Shown here one piece after another: positions 7,307 through 8,347 of a stretch of 8,347 bases of DNA. Made by a program: the position numbers and the translations under genes. The DNA lies in assembly GCA_021810815.1 (NCBI GenBank), contig JAJZHR010000083.1, positions 1 to 8,347 of the forward strand. Reading direction: 5' to 3'. This DNA comes from Acidobacteriota bacterium. Its GTDB lineage: Bacteria > Acidobacteriota > Terriglobia > Terriglobales > Acidobacteriaceae. The notes under the pieces were generated by a model. It was given only the letters and a program-made list of their open reading frames with translations. It ran no database searches and was not told the origin of the DNA. Every line of letters starts with the position of its first letter. Position 1 is the first letter of the stretch.

Positions 7307-7374
7307 CTGATCGAAGCAGTATTCGTTTCGAAGCACCAGACACCCACCCAAGCCGATGCGCCGGGTGGGTTTTT
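7256..7374 (+). promoter_or_regulatory. Predicted Cys-responsive transcription attenuator (segments 1-4)
   Basis: Four segments can pair in mutually exclusive ways. 1:2 is 7256-7266 with 7286-7296, eleven contiguous pairs including four G-U, and its loop holds four of the Cys codons. 2:3 is 7286-7302 with 7336-7350, fourteen pairs with a two-base bulge (7291-7292) and one A-G mismatch. 3:4 is the terminator stem. A ribosome stalled at Cys codons 7265-7276 would cover segment 1 and leave segment 2 free to pair with 3, which prevents termination. A ribosome reaching the stop at 7304 would cover segment 2 and let the terminator form. With no translation, 1:2 would form and again favour termination. 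The controlled gene is the peroxiredoxin. Pairings were found by eye; the mechanism is inferred from trp/his-type attenuators. Confidence 0.65.
7342..7374 (+). terminator. Intrinsic terminator upstream of the peroxiredoxin gene
   Basis: ACCCACCC (7342-7349) and GGGTGGGT (7363-7370) form a perfect 8-bp stem with a 13-base loop, followed by TTTT to give five T in a row (7370-7374). The T run exists only in the plus direction, and no complete plus-strand protein gene other than the leader ORF ends before it. It therefore fits a conditional terminator in the peroxiredoxin 5' leader rather than an end-of-operon terminator. Its left arm is wholly contained in the antiterminator pairing. Confidence 0.75.
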
Positions 7375-7451
7375 ACTTGTCCCGAACGCTCCGGCTCCCT
7401 TCCACCGCATCACGAACAGATCATCTGACTAATGACAAGTACAGGAGCATC

Positions 7452-8117
7452 ATGAGCGAATCACGCATTCCCCGCATACTGGAACCGGCGCCGAACTTTG
7501 AATCCAAGAGTACTCACGGCGTCATTCGGCTGAGCGACTATACCGAGCAAGGCAAGTGGGTGATGCTGTTCTCCCACCCTTCGGACTTCACCCCCGTCTG
7601 CTCCACCGAGTTCATCGAGTTTGCCAAGCGTGCCGAGGACTTCGACAAACTGAACGTTCAGTTAGTTGGTATCTCCATCGACTCCGTCTTCTCGCACATT
7701 GCGTGGATTCGCGACATCGAACAGATTGGCGGGGTGCAGATTAAGTTCCCCGTCATCGCCGATCTGGATCAGAAGGTTTCGCAGGCGTACGGCCTGGTGC
7801 ACGAAGCGGTCAGCGACACGGCTACAGTCCGGGCCGTCTTCTTCATCGATCCCAAGGCTACGGTGCGCGCGCTGCTCTACTACCCCATGCAACTGGGCCG
7901 CAACGTCGATGAGTTGATCCGGGTCTTTCAGGCGCTGCAGACCGCTGATGCAAATGGCGTAAGCTGCCCCGCCAACTGGGTTCCGGGCAACCAGGTGATC
8001 GTTCCTCCACCAGCGACCCAGCAGGATGCCGCCCGCCGCACCAACGGCGGAGGAGCAGGCCTGGACGTGAAGAGTTGGTATCTGGCGAAGAAAGACCTGG
8101 CCACCCCGGCCAAGTAG
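7452..8117 (+). CDS. Peroxiredoxin, Prx6 / archaeal-Tpx-like (AhpC/TSA superfamily)
   Basis: Thiol peroxidase of 221 residues that reduces hydrogen peroxide and organic peroxides, probably in the cytoplasm (no signal peptide). The active site matches P-x-x-x-T-x-x-C: P43, T47 and peroxidatic C50 in H-P-S-D-F-T-P-V-C-S-T-E. The conserved active-site Arg is R127 in V-R-A-V-F-F-I-D-P. The long C-terminal extension with P-A-N-W-V-P-G and V-I-V-P-P-P (about 173-187) places it with the Prx6/archaeal group rather than classic AhpC. The only other Cys is C172 in V-S-C-P-A-N-W; the late Cys pair of archaeal enzymes is absent. ATG 7452 is preceded by AGGAG (7443-7447), a clear ribosome binding site, so an in-frame open extension back to 7356 is rejected. 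Its transcript probably carries the Cys attenuator described upstream. The partner reductant is unknown. Confidence 0.95.
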   Translation: MSESRIPRILEPAPNFESKSTHGVIRLSDYTEQGKWVMLFSHPSDFTPVCSTEFIEFAKRAEDFDKLNVQLVGISIDSVFSHIAWIRDIEQIGGVQIKFPVIADLDQKVSQAYGLVHEAVSDTATVRAVFFIDPKATVRALLYYPMQLGRNVDELIRVFQALQTADANGVSCPANWVPGNQVIVPPPATQQDAARRTNGGGAGLDVKSWYLAKKDLATPAK

Positions 8118-8131
8118 CCTGCGCCTGAGTA

Positions 8132-8156
8132 CGCTGCCTGTTCTCCACGGGCAGCG
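8132..8156 (+). terminator. Hairpin after the peroxiredoxin gene
   Basis: CGCTGCCTG (8132-8140) and CGGGCAGCG (8148-8156) pair over 9 bp with one G-U and a seven-base loop, 14 nt past the peroxiredoxin stop. It lacks a following T run, so it could be a weak or factor-dependent terminator, or a 3'-end stabiliser. Confidence 0.45.
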
Positions 8157-8207
8157 CACCCAGGAACCCAATTGCCGGGCAGGATGCTCCAGAGTGCAGC
8201 AAAGCAG

Positions 8208-8213
8208 TATGAT
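8208..8213 (+). promoter_or_regulatory. Possible -10 element for tRNA-Cys
   Basis: TATGAT matches the -10 consensus at five of six positions and lies 41 nt before the mature tRNA. That would place transcription start near 8220, just at a small hairpin (ACCTGC 8221-8226, GCAGGT 8238-8243) that could be removed during 5' maturation. No good -35 is visible at the right distance. Confidence 0.35.
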
Positions 8214-8253
8214 CGTAAGAACCTGCACATCCGATGCGCAGGTGACACGGGAA

Positions 8254-8329
8254 GCACCGATGGCGAAGTGGCTAACGCGCTGGTCTGCAAAACCAGTATT
8301 CATGGGTTCAAATCCCATTCGGTGCTCCA
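8254..8329 (+). tRNA. tRNA-Cys(GCA)
   Basis: A complete 76-nt cloverleaf can be folded by hand. The acceptor stem is GCACCGA (8254-8260) with TCGGTGC (8319-8325). The D-stem is GCG/CGC (8263-8265, 8276-8278). The anticodon stem is CTGGT/ACCAG around the loop CTGCAAA, with anticodon GCA at 8287-8289. The variable loop has five bases, and the T-stem is ATGGG/CCCAT around TTCAAAT. The discriminator base is T (8326), the expected identity base for Cys, and CCA is encoded (8327-8329). Positions 13 and 22 are both A. The gene follows the peroxiredoxin in the same direction with a 136-bp gap and a possible promoter of its own. Confidence 0.97.
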
Positions 8330-8347
8330 ACAAAACAAACAACTTAG

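Noticed and set aside
7201..7413. Minus-strand open frame of 70 codons opposite the leader region
   Set aside because: It runs antisense through the attenuator, has no ribosome binding site or known motif, and its Gln run is the complement of the Cys codons.
7356..7451. In-frame upstream extension of the peroxiredoxin (32 codons)
   Set aside because: The start would lie inside the terminator loop, and a strong AGGAG sits before ATG 7452, where the family's usual N-terminus begins.
1..8347. CRISPR arrays, insertion sequences or attachment sites
   Set aside because: No regularly spaced repeats, no transposase or integrase motifs, and no terminal repeat pairs were seen. The 3' part of the tRNA is not repeated elsewhere in the window.

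Overview
The window is bacterial, GC-rich and gene-dense, with short intergenic gaps. The best guess at source is an Acidobacteriota genome of the Terriglobia type. This rests on overall gene character and on the style of the stand-alone receiver protein, so it is inference; no single marker in the window proves it.

Left part (1-2624, minus strand): a probable three-gene operon reading right to left. An ABC ATPase of the NatA type overlaps by 8 nt with an ABC-2 permease of the NatB/YhaP type. 41 nt further on comes a DUF374 lysophospholipid-acyltransferase-like gene whose 3' end runs off the left edge. Centre (2765-5565): recG on the plus strand diverges from the ABC operon across a 140-bp gap. 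It converges, 20 bp apart, on a stand-alone CheY-like response regulator on the minus strand. RecG carries a roughly 50-residue Lys/Ala-rich insertion in its helicase region.

Region 5566-6192 has no firm gene. It holds the upstream region of the response regulator and a plus-strand stretch with coding-like third-position GC and a Cys/His pattern (possible small gene or remnant). An A/T-rich tract lies at its right end. A complete PhzF-family isomerase follows on the minus strand (6193-7143).

Right part (7144-8347): the most interesting piece. Between the divergent phzF-like gene and a peroxiredoxin gene lies what looks like a complete amino-acid attenuator. It has a 23-codon leader ORF with five Cys codons in six, and four RNA segments able to form a 1:2 hairpin, a 14-bp 2:3 antiterminator, and an 8-bp 3:4 terminator followed by five T. 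The peroxiredoxin starts 77 nt after the terminator. The predicted logic is that scarce charged tRNA-Cys stalls the ribosome in the leader, frees segment 2, and lets transcription reach the peroxiredoxin gene. A complete tRNA-Cys(GCA) gene lies 136 bp downstream of the peroxiredoxin, so sensor adaptor and sensed gene are neighbours.
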